Part shown: positions 20,901 to 27,860 of the stretch, one piece after another | How positions within the stretch are numbered: position 1 is the stretch's first letter | Layout: each line of letters starts with the position of its first letter | NCBI RefSeq assembly: GCF_016086655.4 | Contig: NC_052143.2 | Location: 26,613,886 to 26,677,885 of the forward strand | Length of the DNA: 64,000 nucleotides | Direction: 5' to 3' | DNA from: Lepeophtheirus salmonis | Taxonomy: Eukaryota > Arthropoda > Copepoda > Siphonostomatoida > Caligidae | Program-made: the position numbers and the translations under genes | Notes under the pieces: generated by a model | Seen by the model: the letters and a program-made list of their open reading frames with translations, nothing else | Told to the model about the DNA's origin: nothing | The model's database searches: none

Positions 20901-22943
20901 TTAACATTTTGTATCAAAACTTATAAATTCGACTGCAGGGGAATATTTTTCGTTGAGATTTAAAACAAGCTACAATATTTGGAACATTCTATGATTTTTT
21001 TTTCTTAATTATATTAGTGATTAAATGCAAAATTTAAATACAGACATTCCTTAAATTATAATATCACTAAAAACAATGGCAATTTTGTTCATATTTAATC
21101 AGTAAAAAGATTAGATTTTTTATAATGTGTTATAAATTAAGTCGTGTTGAAGACTTTACAATAATTTTATGGGTCAAACAACAAAAAGTTCTACGATTTC
21201 TTTAAAGTATATGTTAATTAAATATTATACTTATTAAAGTTTGTAAAGTGTACAAATAACTAATTAAATAATTACTAACTAAATCTTTGAGATTTCAAAT
21301 TAGTTGACAACATATTCAAAATTAAATGTAAACCTATCTATTAGAACAAAACTTCTAATTAAAACTGATTGAGTTGAAACAGAAATTATAAAAATAATGG
21401 AAATAATTGTACTTTCAAGTATTACAGGCATGGATTTTGTAACGAAAAAATAATGAATTAGAGCCAAAATAAAATATAATATGAACATACTGAAGCGCAG
21501 CTAATTGAGAGAATTAATTTGAATTGAGGATAATTTGTTGTCATAAAAAACAGGCTCTTCATTGTTCATCGTTATTTATTTGGACAAACAAGACACAAAT
21601 TTTAAGATTTCGTGCAATAATCAAATCAAATTATGTCAAACAATCCACTCTTTGACCAAAACCTTCATCATTCTACTTCTTATAAGAACATGTACGTATT
21701 TAAGCGAATATTTGTATTAATTAATTTAGTTACATTCATTATTTTGTGATGGATATAATAAAAGTCGAACATTTGAGAAGAAATATAATTAATGAATGAA
21801 TCATTATCATATATATATACAGAAAAAAACTTTAAAAAATCTAACCTTCTTTCTTAAAATTGCATTCAGTTTGATGTTTGGACATGCTTTTACTTGGTCC
21901 TCGATATTCACATCCAGCAGATGCAAATTGACAGGCAACCATCGTTCCTGAACATCTATATTTCAAATGGTCCTCCAAATTTCCTCTCTGAAGTATTTCT
22001 TCGCAAGAATCAGCATTTGGACAAGTTACTAATATTTTATCGAGTAGTCTATTAAAAAATCAGATAATTATTGAAAATTAAGGACAATATACATATGCAA
22101 TATATATGTTGTGTACAAATTGTAGCCTGTACTCGTAAATTGTACAAGTTGCAACTAAAAAAGGACCTAAATAATATTAAATGAAGGATTTACAGTACTT
22201 GGGATGAGGATAATGCAATAATTTAATAGCTTATGGACGATAGATATATTATTAACTATGCTGCTTTTGACTATTTTAATACAGATTACTAAAATATACG
22301 TATTCTGAAGTACATCATAAAGTAAAAATGCTCAGTTATATTACTCATAAATATATAATATACATGTAACTTTACTATAAAAGTCGCATTTGATTAAAAT
22401 GAAATGCTAGTATCAATTAATAATAATTGTTAATAAGACTGACCCATGTTATAATTAAATAATGCATCTTAAAACGAATTAAAGGCAACTTCTCCAATGT
22501 GCTTATACAAGTTGCAACTCGTACAGACATTACAACTTGTACACAGCATATTTATACCTAATTAACTAATTAATGATTTACTTTTTTAAGACTAAATTGG
22601 ATGGGGAGCAAGTCATCTCATTCAAGGGTTTCCGATCCAATGGACAAAGAGGATTAACCTTCAAGTAGTTGTGAAGACATGATTTGCAAAATGTATGAGA
22701 ACAGGGTGTATCCAAGGGATCAACAAAAGGTTGAAGACATATTTGACACATCAAATCTTCATCAACATCGGACTTATAATTGTATAAATGAGGCTCATGA
22801 TGAGAGTGATGCTGTCCACAAGAACGACATACTTTAGGCCTTGTCCCATTGGCATTATTACTTGTCGTTTGAGTAGAATGAGACTTTTCCCTTCCAGAGG
22901 CTCTACGAGAAGAGGAACGAAGAGAAGAACGGCGATCCGACAT
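5178..22943 (-). CDS. LNX: LNX-type RING/PDZ E3 ubiquitin ligase, 3' end outside window
   Basis: Six exons on the minus strand (22943-22582, 22048-21846, 10635-10529, 8110-7988, 6424-6041, 5927-5178) join in frame with AG/GT borders to give about 643 residues. Order: basic Ser-rich N-terminus; RING finger at residues 66-103; two TRAF-type zinc fingers at 130-183; PDZ1 from about 199; PDZ2 about 323-404; a 190-residue Ser/Thr-rich linker; start of PDZ3 from about 596. RING plus PDZ domains in this order is diagnostic of LNX1/LNX2, membrane-associated ligases that ubiquitinate partners such as Numb. The family has four PDZ domains, so the remainder of PDZ3 and PDZ4 are expected further left. 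Vertebrate LNX carries an NPAY/NPAF Numb-binding motif between the zinc fingers and PDZ1. It is absent from the exons joined here, where exon 2 splices almost directly into PDZ1. An unseen exon in the 11.2-kb intron 2 could supply it. Confidence 0.85.
6041..6424 (-). CDS. LNX: LNX exon 5: end of PDZ1 and PDZ2
   Basis: 384 nt (128 codons), phase 0 at both ends, with a CTTGTTTCAG acceptor and GTGAGT donor. It begins VCASLRKMSSVLRLGVYRER, the last helix and strand of PDZ1. A basic linker with SMKRKKLKH follows, then PDZ2: FSFTLERLPGKQLGLRLSG, GIFIVDIQKGSTMGADGR, LQIFDRILYINGTDV. The exon stops inside PDZ2's second helix at ASALIQ. Confidence 0.9.
6900..7260 (+). repeat. Repeat family Z, copy in LNX intron 4
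   Basis: Shares GCTCTAGAGACTAAAGTACT, GTGTAGGTAAAGC and the AAGAAAAGAAAAGGGAAGTA block with the copies at 1690 and 32630. It has the same downstream segment with an AGTAGCTACATATGA-like phrase and TATTATTAAAGC. It lies within the 1.6-kb intron 6425-7987 and accounts for about a fifth of it. Confidence 0.6.
7526..7742. repeat. Imperfect hairpin / small fold-back element in LNX intron 4
   Basis: The left arm 7526-7600 (with poly-A, then CTTAACCTTAGTTTTTGAGC) is the reverse complement of the right arm 7672-7742 (CTAAAACTAAGGTTTTGTTA, then poly-T). About 70 nt separate them. In RNA from either strand it would form a long stem. It looks like a MITE remnant; no target duplication was confirmed. 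Confidence 0.5.
7988..8110 (-). CDS. LNX: LNX exon 4: middle of PDZ1
   Basis: 123 nt (41 codons), phase 0 at both ends, with a TCTTTTATAG acceptor and GTAATT donor. It reads RCVVVQEVFPDGLVAQDGR and then LQPGDQIIEINGIDM, the classic PDZ core of a G-x-L hydrophobic turn, DGRLxxGDxI and an NG turn. It ends in CASHSQ, the start of the alpha-B helix. Confidence 0.88.
10150..10480 (+). pseudogene. Decayed mariner-type transposase fragment (LNX intron 3)
   Basis: Across frames the plus strand reads SRDIARALKVSSTTIRV, a helix-turn-helix, near 10255-10310. It later reads DGKVMLYTYFKPGVKLR near 10350-10410, which corresponds to the SDGKxMPPxFFxxG block before the second catalytic Asp of Tc1/mariner transposases. 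Stops and frameshifts are frequent and the catalytic triad cannot be traced. It resembles the copies at 36480-37020 and 51240-52140. It is antisense to LNX. Confidence 0.55.
10529..10635 (-). CDS. LNX: LNX exon 3: start of PDZ1
   Basis: 107 nt between a CTTGTTTCAG acceptor and a GTAAGTGC donor, phase 1 in and phase 0 out. It encodes ITRLPILEGEVSHVEIPR followed by the carboxylate-binding loop region SSLGITIVGG (GLGF-type loop seen as SLGI) and ends at ADTPL. This closely follows the PDZ1 pattern of LNX proteins. It is too short to stand out as an open reading frame. Confidence 0.85.
12249..14520 (+). mobile_element. 2.27-kb hAT transposon with 8-bp target duplication (LNX intron 2)
   Basis: The element starts CAGTCCCGGTTCTAC at 12249 and ends GAATCGGACCTG at 14520; the ends are imperfect inverted repeats of CAG..CTG type. 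It is flanked by GCCCCATA (12241-12248) and CCCCCATA (14521-14528), an 8-bp target duplication with one mismatch, as expected for hAT insertion. A long poly-A run (about 12056-12080) lies just upstream. The interior carries a decayed transposase on the plus strand. The terminal repeats have diverged, so the insertion is not recent. Confidence 0.75.
12605..13523 (+). pseudogene. hAT transposase, C-terminal two thirds, frameshifted
   Basis: Pieces on the plus strand: VRYVDTSNSVKERL near 12607-12650, SPDFALEYFF near 12820-12860, KRLLEQW followed by TGHLATVT near 12920-12980, and a continuous 13047-13523 segment. That segment contains ASTATYANSFSTLKT followed by RRGMLHKRK, the hAT C-terminal dimerisation block (usually S-x-A-x-x-E-R-x-F-S-x-L). 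The Glu-Arg of the consensus is replaced by Ala-Asn here. In-frame stops occur before 13047, so the protein is not made intact. It is closest to the ZMYM/TTF-type hAT group by motif order. An antisense open frame at 13178-13501 is a shadow. Confidence 0.7.
15590..15960 (-). repeat. Repeat family Z, reverse-oriented copy
   Basis: Begins with AACCAGCAGACTAACAGACA and AAACTTTGCTTTAATAATAT. It then has GATGAGCCAAGGAGTACTTT, ACACGCTCGTTGTTGAAC and AAAGTCACATTTATTATTTT. This is the reverse complement of the copies at 1690 and 32630. It supplies the outer end of the family (AAAGTTTG..TAATATAGA) that is also seen at 33140-33175. Confidence 0.6.
16380..16620 (+). mobile_element. MITE with palindromic ACAAGTTGCAACTTGT-type ends, short form
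   Basis: The ends carry GTATAAGTTGCAAATTGTAC (16391-16410) and TTATACAAGTTGCGACTTGT (about 16579-16598). The core ATTTACAGTACTTGAAATGA, with the ATAATGCAATAATTGAATGTTCCATGGATGATGG phrase split over its length, is shared with copies at 22105-22550 and 27470-27860. It has no coding capacity. Confidence 0.65.
16850..17130 (+). repeat. Common dispersed repeat with CCGACGTTGCTCAGGG core
   Basis: The phrase TACTAGCATAGGGTTATCCG followed by ACGTTGCTCAGGGCAAGGAG matches TACTAGCAAAAGTTTACCCG followed by GCATTGCTCGGGCCAAGGAG at 61628-61670. The continuation (TCACAGCTAAACCAATCAAT, then TTTTGTTGAAATTTTTCACA) is the type of repeat tail common in arthropod genomes. Class not assigned. Confidence 0.5.
19040..20610. 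mobile_element. Fold-back type element with inverted arms
   Basis: The left arm (about 19040-19300) includes GATTGGCCGAAAACATTTTG and AAACACAACACAGCAACATC TAGTTCGAA (two adjacent blocks). The right arm (about 20285-20610) is its reverse complement: TTCGAACTAC, GCTACTGTGTTGTGTTTATA, and GAAAAACGTTTTCGGCCAAT. The 1-kb interior has no readable protein and contains a nested hAT MITE (19678-19833). The arm sequence recurs at 57700-57830, so it is a family. An ORF of 60 aa at 18957-19139 overlaps the left arm and is probably not a gene. Confidence 0.55.
19678..19833 (+). mobile_element. 156-bp hAT MITE with 8-bp target duplication
   Basis: Starts CAGTGATTCTCAAAATGTG and ends AGTTGGAGAACCACTG, inverted repeats of the widespread CAGTGGTTCTC hAT type. 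Flanks are CCTTAGAC (19670-19677) and CTTTAGAC (19834-19841), an 8-bp duplication with one mismatch. It is non-coding. A second CAGTGGCGCCGGAAC motif at about 19308 could be another hAT end, but its partner was not found. Confidence 0.85.
21846..22048 (-). CDS. LNX: LNX exon 2: two TRAF-type zinc fingers
   Basis: 203 nt between a TTTTTTAATAG acceptor and a GTTAGA donor, phase 2 in and phase 1 out. It continues LLDKILVTCPNADSCEEIL and then two C-C-H-C sets: C130, C136, H148, C153 and C160, C167, H179, C183. These are the TRAF-type fingers that follow the RING in LNX and TRAF ligases and help ligase activity. There is no open frame of reportable length here because the exon is short, so it was found by splice-phase and motif reading. 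Confidence 0.85.
22105..22550. mobile_element. 446-bp MITE filling LNX intron 1
   Basis: Terminal inverted repeats: TATGTTGTGTACAAATTGTA at the left, and the complement of TATGCTGTGTACAAGTTGTA at the right. Inner palindromes of ACAAGTTGCAACT type lie next to each. Intron 1 is 22049-22581 (533 nt), so this element makes up about 84% of it. Related copies are at 16380 and 27470. It has no coding capacity. Confidence 0.7.
22582..22943 (-). CDS. LNX: LNX exon 1 (coding): RING finger
   Basis: The ATG is at 22943-22941 and the reading frame runs 362 nt to the donor GTAAAT at 22581. Residues 39-46 (CRSCGQHH) give a Cys/His pair upstream of the RING. The RING ligands are C66, C69, C81, H83, C86, C89, C100 and, in the last position, D103 (CPLD). 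Asp in the last position is the usual form in LNX proteins. The N-terminal 35 residues are Arg/Ser-rich and probably disordered. The exon ends in phase 2. Confidence 0.9.
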
Positions 22944-23100
22944 TTCACCCTATTATTAATTTATATCTGTGGAAATTAATAACGAAATATAAAACGTAAT
23001 TTTGAATAGTAATATTACCTTTAACAGATTTTAATGAGAAATTTTGTCCTTGCGCATAAATACATAATGAATAAGACTCAAGCTACGATTCGTTGTCCAT
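22944..23100 (-). other. Possible LNX 5' UTR with a non-coding-exon splice junction
   Basis: A good acceptor (AATTTCCACAG, AG at 22968-22967) lies 24 nt upstream of the LNX ATG. A candidate donor, AAAG|GTAATA, is near 23021. Together they suggest the first coding exon is preceded by a non-coding exon around 23022-23100. This is a splice-signal inference only. Confidence 0.35.
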
Positions 23101-24130
23101 TTCTTCATCAACAACTCAGGACCATCAAAAATTGAGTTGAGATTAAATGAGATAAGGACTTACCAAATTGAGATATTATCGAGGAAACTATGAAGATAAT
23201 CATCACATTATCCACCATTTTAAATATATACAAAATGATTTAAACTAATTAGCAATGATTAATTAAAGATGGAGAGAAACCCATGGCCCACTTGAGTAAA
23301 ATGAATATATTTCTTAAAGAAATAAAACAGCGACAACTCTATAAAGAAACTTTTACCTGAAATTATTAGAGGTAAAGTTTGAAAAAAGTGTCGGTTTTCA
23401 TAGCATAAAATGTAATATTCGCTCATATGAAACTGTTCTTCTCTCATAGCAGGTAGTCAAAAGACAACCGTATGTACATGGTTGCTAGAGAATGTGGCGC
23501 CCTAGCTTTTTCCTATCATCTTAGTCAAATAATTAATTTATAAGTGGTTAATAATATACTTTAATACTCATTTTAAGGAATTGTAATAGGCAAATCTTTA
23601 GTGGAATTTTCTACCAATAAAGTATAAACTATAACAAATATCCTGATGTATTCCTCAAAAAACAAAACCAGAATGAATTGTCTTTATATTCCGAATTATA
23701 CTAATTTGAGTCATTTTAATTTTAGGACATACTTTTTTATTATATTCATAATGTATGAGATTTGAATTAATTACGATTTTAAGGAATTGTCGCATGATTG
23801 AAGCATGTTAATATTTGCTATGGATGGTTGTCTGGAGTCAGTAGGGGAGACTCAAGAAGTATACTTATATTGATATAATCTCTTTGTTACTTGAAAGAAA
23901 TTGTTAATTGACTTATTGTAGGATCTATAAAGGGGATTCTTAAGAATTTTTGTTTGTTTAATTTCAAATACAAGCAATAAGTTATAATTTATAAATTATA
24001 ACTACTAAGAGACGAGTCAATGACGTGCATGGCAGAATTTGATTGGAAATAAGAAATCAGCTGTGGTCTAATTGCAGCTAATATAAAATTTTAAGAAATG
24101 ACAAAGACTGAAATATATCACAGACTTCTA
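23100..24130. other. Intergenic DNA between LNX and PDHA1, left part
   Basis: AT-rich, with no feature I can support. The LNX promoter should lie at its left end but no specific core elements were identified. Confidence 0.4.
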
Positions 24131-25613
24131 GAGAGGACTGGAAACATAATTGAGACAGCTGTTGACTGCAGTCCTCAAATATTTATAGTTTCCATCTAGT
24201 CATAATCAATCCAAGAAGTATCTTGAATCAATTATTCTACAAAGCTAATGGTTAATATGTATTATTTAGAAACCTCTACTCACCTAACAATCAACTAATG
24301 TCAAAAAAAAAACATCATTGTTGTTCTAATCTTTTATTATTTGTCCAATCAATACTAATATTATTTTGTTAGATTTTCAATGTTGTTTTCCATAAAACAA
24401 CTTATAATTAGCTGGTATGGAAATTTTTTTGTAATGATTTATAACTAATTTATTTGTGTGGAGATCTTCGTAAGAGCAATATTCCAACATAAGCAATTTA
24501 GAAGATGATTCCAGACTCAATAATTTTGGGAATTGCAACGACATACCGATATTCTACTAGAAGTCTAAAAAATGGGAGAGTAAAAATAATCACTTAAAAG
24601 TTCACAATAACTATTTATTTGTAATATCAGAAAAAAAAATCAATAAAATAGAGGCACATAATCTTTATGTCTTAAGTCATTGTCCACTTGTTTTCCAATG
24701 ACAAAAGAGACTCAAAAGAAATCAGGGGTTAGATTAAATTGTTCAAGCTATATAATTATTCATATAGACCGTACATTACCAACTTCACCTTATAAATGGA
24801 ATTGTTATCAATGTGATTATGATGAGTGATTTTTGCATTATATTGTACATCAAGGACAATGAAGGACTATAATCAATGAAATAGTTTTCTTAGAGTAGGA
24901 GACGAATCGGAGTTGACATAAGGAGGAATAGAGTTAATAATTTCAATGAAAGAGATGTGGATGGAGGATGATAAATTGTCTCTGTTCCTCACTGGATCTT
25001 TCAGTTGATTATTCTGTCTTTTTATGAAACTCCTAAGTTCTTATAAAAGTATACGATGATTCCCAACAAATCTGGAGAGATGATCCCTTTTATGTATTCT
25101 AGAGCATAGAGGCGATGATTCACGAGGTCAGACGTAAAGGGAGGCAGCAATTCTACGCTTTTGTTTATTTCATTATCAAGAGAAAAAGAACATTTTAATG
25201 ACGTCACTGTTGAGAAACATAGCACTCTGTTCTATATAATTGTAAAGTAATAATTTTAAAATCCAGACTTAATTCATTGTAAGGCAACACAAATTAAGCA
25301 AATAAATATAATCAAAATTCTTTTATAGTACAAAATGGTAAACTTAGGACCATACCAAAAAGTATAAAAAGGAAAAATATTTAACTTATATTCACATTAA
25401 TATCTATAAAAGTAAATACTTTCAAATACTTACTTTGATTGTTATTAAACTTTATATTTTATAGAATAATAAAATCAATTTCAGAACTAATTGTTTAAAA
25501 AGACTAACATTAATTTGCATATTAATAATAATGAACAATCTAAACAAATATATATAGTCAAGTTGGTGGGGACTACAGTCAACAGCTGACTCCCTTCTGT
25601 CTCCAGTCCTTTA
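24131..25613. mobile_element. 1.5-kb unit bracketed by a 45-bp inverted repeat, upstream of PDHA1
   Basis: 24131-24175 read in reverse complement (AGGACTGCAGTCAACAGCTG ... TTTCCAGTCCTC) matches 25569-25613 (GGGACTACAGTCAACAGCTG ... TCTCCAGTCCTT) with roughly nine differences. The bracketed DNA contains a minus-strand copy of the R family (24740-25230). A transposon with these ends is one reading. The right arm ends 110 bp before the PDHA1 ATG and so overlaps or abuts its promoter/5' UTR. No target duplication was confirmed. Confidence 0.45.
24740..25230 (-). pseudogene. R-family copy, minus strand
   Basis: The reverse complement reads RSFIKRQNNQLKDPVRN, then IEIINS, SDSSPTLRKLFH and NNSIYKVK. 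The copy at 37640-37900 reads RSSIKRHNNRLRYPVTS, SSPTLRKVFH, and IPFIS at the matching place, so the two are homologous over about 250 nt. The 25022-25225 open frame (67 aa, TSDLVNHRLYALEYIKG, SPDLLGIIVYFYKN) forms its upstream part. Broken by stops; function unknown. Confidence 0.5.
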
Positions 25614-25723
25614 GTGAGTAGTCAAGTGACATTGAAATCTAATCAGCAGTTGTGAGTTGAGGAGGGATTCAGGGTTCTTGATATTTGAGGTGAGAACGTC
25701 TAGAGAAAGAGAGGTCATCAAGT
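25614..25723 (+). promoter_or_regulatory. Presumed PDHA1 5' UTR / promoter-proximal region
   Basis: More GC-rich than its surroundings and free of AT repeats. It leads directly to the ATG with ATCAAGTATG (A at -5, no strong Kozak). No TATA box at a convincing distance. It is bounded upstream by the inverted-repeat arm 25569-25613, which contains the palindromic E-box CAGCTG. Confidence 0.35.
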
Positions 25724-26595
25724 ATGAGATTTTTGAAGCGAGGAATGGGTCTTATTAGCCCCGTGAGATTTGCTCACACTGCTGAGTCTGTGACCGTGGA
25801 TATTCGTCCCTACCGTTTACATCGCCTGAGCGAAGGGCCCCCAGAACAGAGTGTCCTGACGCGTGAAGAAGGCCTGAACTACTATGAGAGCATGTTCACA
25901 GTCCGGCGACTCGAAAATGCTGCTGGGAATCTCTATAAAGAAAAAGCCGTGCGCGGATTTTGTCATTTAAGCTCTGGACAAGAGGCAATTTCTATTGGAA
26001 TGAAGGCGGCTCTTCGACCCGTAGACGCCATCATCACCTCTTATCGCGCTCATGGATTTGCATATATGATGGGAGTATCTGTATTAGGGGTTTTGGCAGA
26101 GCTTACAGGGAAAAAATCCGGCGTAGTCAGGGGAAAAGGAGGATCCATGCATATGTACGCTAAAAATTTCTATGGTGGGAACGGAATCGTTGGAGCTCAA
26201 GTGCCCTTAGGAGCCGGCATTGCCTTTGCTCAAAAATATAAAGAGGATGGAGGGGTTACTTATGCTCTTTACGGTGATGGAGCTGCTCAACAAGGTCAAG
26301 TTTATGAAGCCTACAACATGGCAAAACTCTGGGACCTTCCAGTCATTTTTGTATGTGAAAACAATCATTATGGAATGGGCACATCACAAGATCGGGCTGC
26401 TGCATCAACAGATTTTTATACGCGTGGAGATTATATACCAGGGGTTCTTGTAGACGGAATGGATGTCATTGCTGTAAGAGAGGCATGCAAGTTCGCTGTT
26501 GACTATTGTGGAAGTGGAAAAGGTCCTTTAGTTTTTGAAATTGCTACTTATCGCTACCATGGTCATTCCATGTCTGATCCTGGCACTTCTTATAG
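25724..26595 (+). CDS. PDHA1: PDHA1 exon 1
   Basis: 872 nt, from the ATG to the donor TATAG|GTTAGTAA. It carries the transit peptide, the whole thiamine-diphosphate fold and the phosphorylation loop. The intron interrupts the codon for Arg291 after its second base. Reading past the donor adds a false 11-residue tail before a stop. Confidence 0.95.
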
Positions 26596-27019
26596 GTTAG
26601 TAATTTACATGATCCATTCATTTATAACCTAGTTAATAACTTACATTTATATTGATGTTTTTTTCCTAGAACACGTGAAGAAGTTCAAGAAATCCGACAA
26701 ACACAGGATCCCATCACAGGTCTTAGGGATAAAATGATTGACAGCGGTCTTGTTGTTCCAGAAGAACTCAAGGTAGTTTGGGTATTACGTAATTTTTATA
26801 ATATAACTAAACTATTATTAATTATATTTGTAGGCTATTGAACAAAAAATTCGAAAAAATATCGATGGAATTGTTAAACTTGCTAAAACAGATCCAGAGA
26901 TTGACTTCAGTGAATTATACTATGATGTTTATGAAAAAAATCTTGAAGGTAATTTGAGAGGATTACTTCCGTGGGAATTACATGAGCATAAGAAGACCAA
27001 TACCGCTTGTAATTTGTAA
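25724..27019 (+). CDS. PDHA1: Pyruvate dehydrogenase E1 component subunit alpha, mitochondrial
   Basis: Three exons (25724-26595, 26670-26772, 26834-27019) join to 386 aa, the normal family length. E1 alpha, with E1 beta, decarboxylates pyruvate using thiamine diphosphate and passes the acetyl group to lipoyl-E2 in the mitochondrial matrix. The first 20 residues ([20 protein letters not shown]) are basic with no acids, a transit peptide. Visible motifs: [14 protein letters not shown] (79-92), [12 protein letters not shown] (106-117), and the thiamine-diphosphate motif from GDG at 184-186 ([15 protein letters not shown]) to ENN at 212-214. The regulatory loop [16 protein letters not shown] (276-291) keeps both kinase-target serines (S282, S289), and GMGTS keeps the third (S221). 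Thus PDK/PDP control is expected. Introns are only 74 and 61 nt, GT-AG. The C-terminus [15 protein letters not shown] is lineage-specific. Gene symbol by homology; paralogue status unknown. Confidence 0.97.
26670..26772 (+). CDS. PDHA1: PDHA1 exon 2
   Basis: 103 nt after acceptor TTTTTTTCCTAG and before donor CAAG|GTAGTT. It encodes [18 protein letters not shown] and [15 protein letters not shown], matching the conserved family segment after the phosphorylation loop. Phase 2 in, phase 0 out. Confidence 0.95.
26834..27019 (+). CDS. PDHA1: PDHA1 exon 3
   Basis: 186 nt including the TAA stop, after acceptor ATATTTGTAG. It encodes [18 protein letters not shown] and [17 protein letters not shown] and the variable tail. 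A conserved RGxxPWxxH-like end is visible as [11 protein letters not shown]. Confidence 0.95.
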   Translation, partial: AIEQKIRKNIDGIVKLAKTDPEIDFSELYYDVYEKNLEGNLRGLLPWELHEHKKTNTACNL

Positions 27020-27152
27020 GGCTATACTATGTTTGACGGAAATATCATCTATACATTGCATTAGTTTGATTTTGTATTATTATCTATTTGCTGAATATCA
27101 ATGATTATTACTCACTCTTTAACCAAAGAAAAATAAGCGAAAGGTTTTATGT

Positions 27153-27158
27153 AATAAA
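27153..27158 (+). terminator. Candidate PDHA1 poly(A) signal
   Basis: AATAAA 134 nt after the stop codon, followed by TTTTCATGCC and T-rich DNA. It is the first canonical hexamer downstream in this AT-rich background, so the call is tentative. Confidence 0.4.
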
Positions 27159-27469
27159 TATTTTCATGCCTACTTCATATTTTTATTTCTAGTCATTTGA
27201 TTATCATGGTGTTGTATATTTATCTATCTTATGTTTTTCAAGTTATATTCCCTATGAAAAATTATCCTAATTGTATTATGAAAATCAATAATGACTTGTT
27301 AAGATTGTATAACCTAAGTATTTAATGGTGAACGGAATAAGATACTCTTTAAACAAAAATTCAATTTTGCTCGTTATTTTTGATATTCTTAACTTCGTTT
27401 TATATATTCCCTTTTTGTGATTAAATTTCAATTATTTTAATGTATTCTGATTAAGAAAATAATATTATA

Positions 27470-27860
27470 TATATATGTTGTGATCAAGCTGTGATATTGT
27501 ACAAGTTGTAACTTGTATAAGCAAATTGTACAAGTTACAAACAAATATTTAAATGAAGGATGTACAGTACTTGGAGGAGGATAATGCAATAACTGAATAT
27601 TCCATGAATGATGGATATATAAATGGTGTAATTTTTGACTATTTTAATAAAAGTTACTAAAATATTATTATTTGGTGCATTCTAAAATTCAAATGCTCAT
27701 AGTTATATACCTCACAAAAACATAAGAGCCATTTTATTTATATAGATCAAAATCAAATCTCGAAGCTGCTGACCTTATTATCTAAGTTGATTGATTAATC
27801 AAAAAATGAATTGCTATATTCTAGAATACCTAATAAGTTACGAATTAAATAACCACAATT
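27470..27860 (+). mobile_element. Truncated MITE of the palindromic ACAAGTTGTAACTTGT family
   Basis: The left end ATTGTACAAGTTGTAACTTG (about 27496-27515) and a second ATTGTACAAGTTACAAACAA are followed by the shared core GAAGGATGTACAGTACTTGG, AATATTCCATGAATGATGGA and ACTATTTTAATAAAAGTTAC. The right inverted end present in the 22105 copy is missing. It lies in the 3' flank of PDHA1. Confidence 0.6.

Larger units (their letters stand above)
10636..21845 (-). other. LNX intron 2, 11.2 kb, largely transposon-derived
   Basis: Between the donor of exon 2 and the acceptor of exon 3. It holds the 2.27-kb hAT, a Z copy, a palindromic-end MITE, a common-repeat segment at 16850-17130, and a fold-back structure containing a small hAT MITE. 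The stretches 10640-12240, 14530-15590, 17130-18850 and 20620-21845 are AT-rich with no gene or exon I could support. Confidence 0.6.

Noticed and set aside
22751..22979. Alternative frames over the RING exon (minus 22948-22751 and plus 22979-22788)
   Set aside because: Both overlap the RING-encoding exon, which explains the conservation; their products show no motif.
25960..26453. Plus-strand open frames of 67 and 77 aa inside PDHA1 exon 1
   Set aside because: Out-of-frame shadows of the PDHA1 coding sequence.
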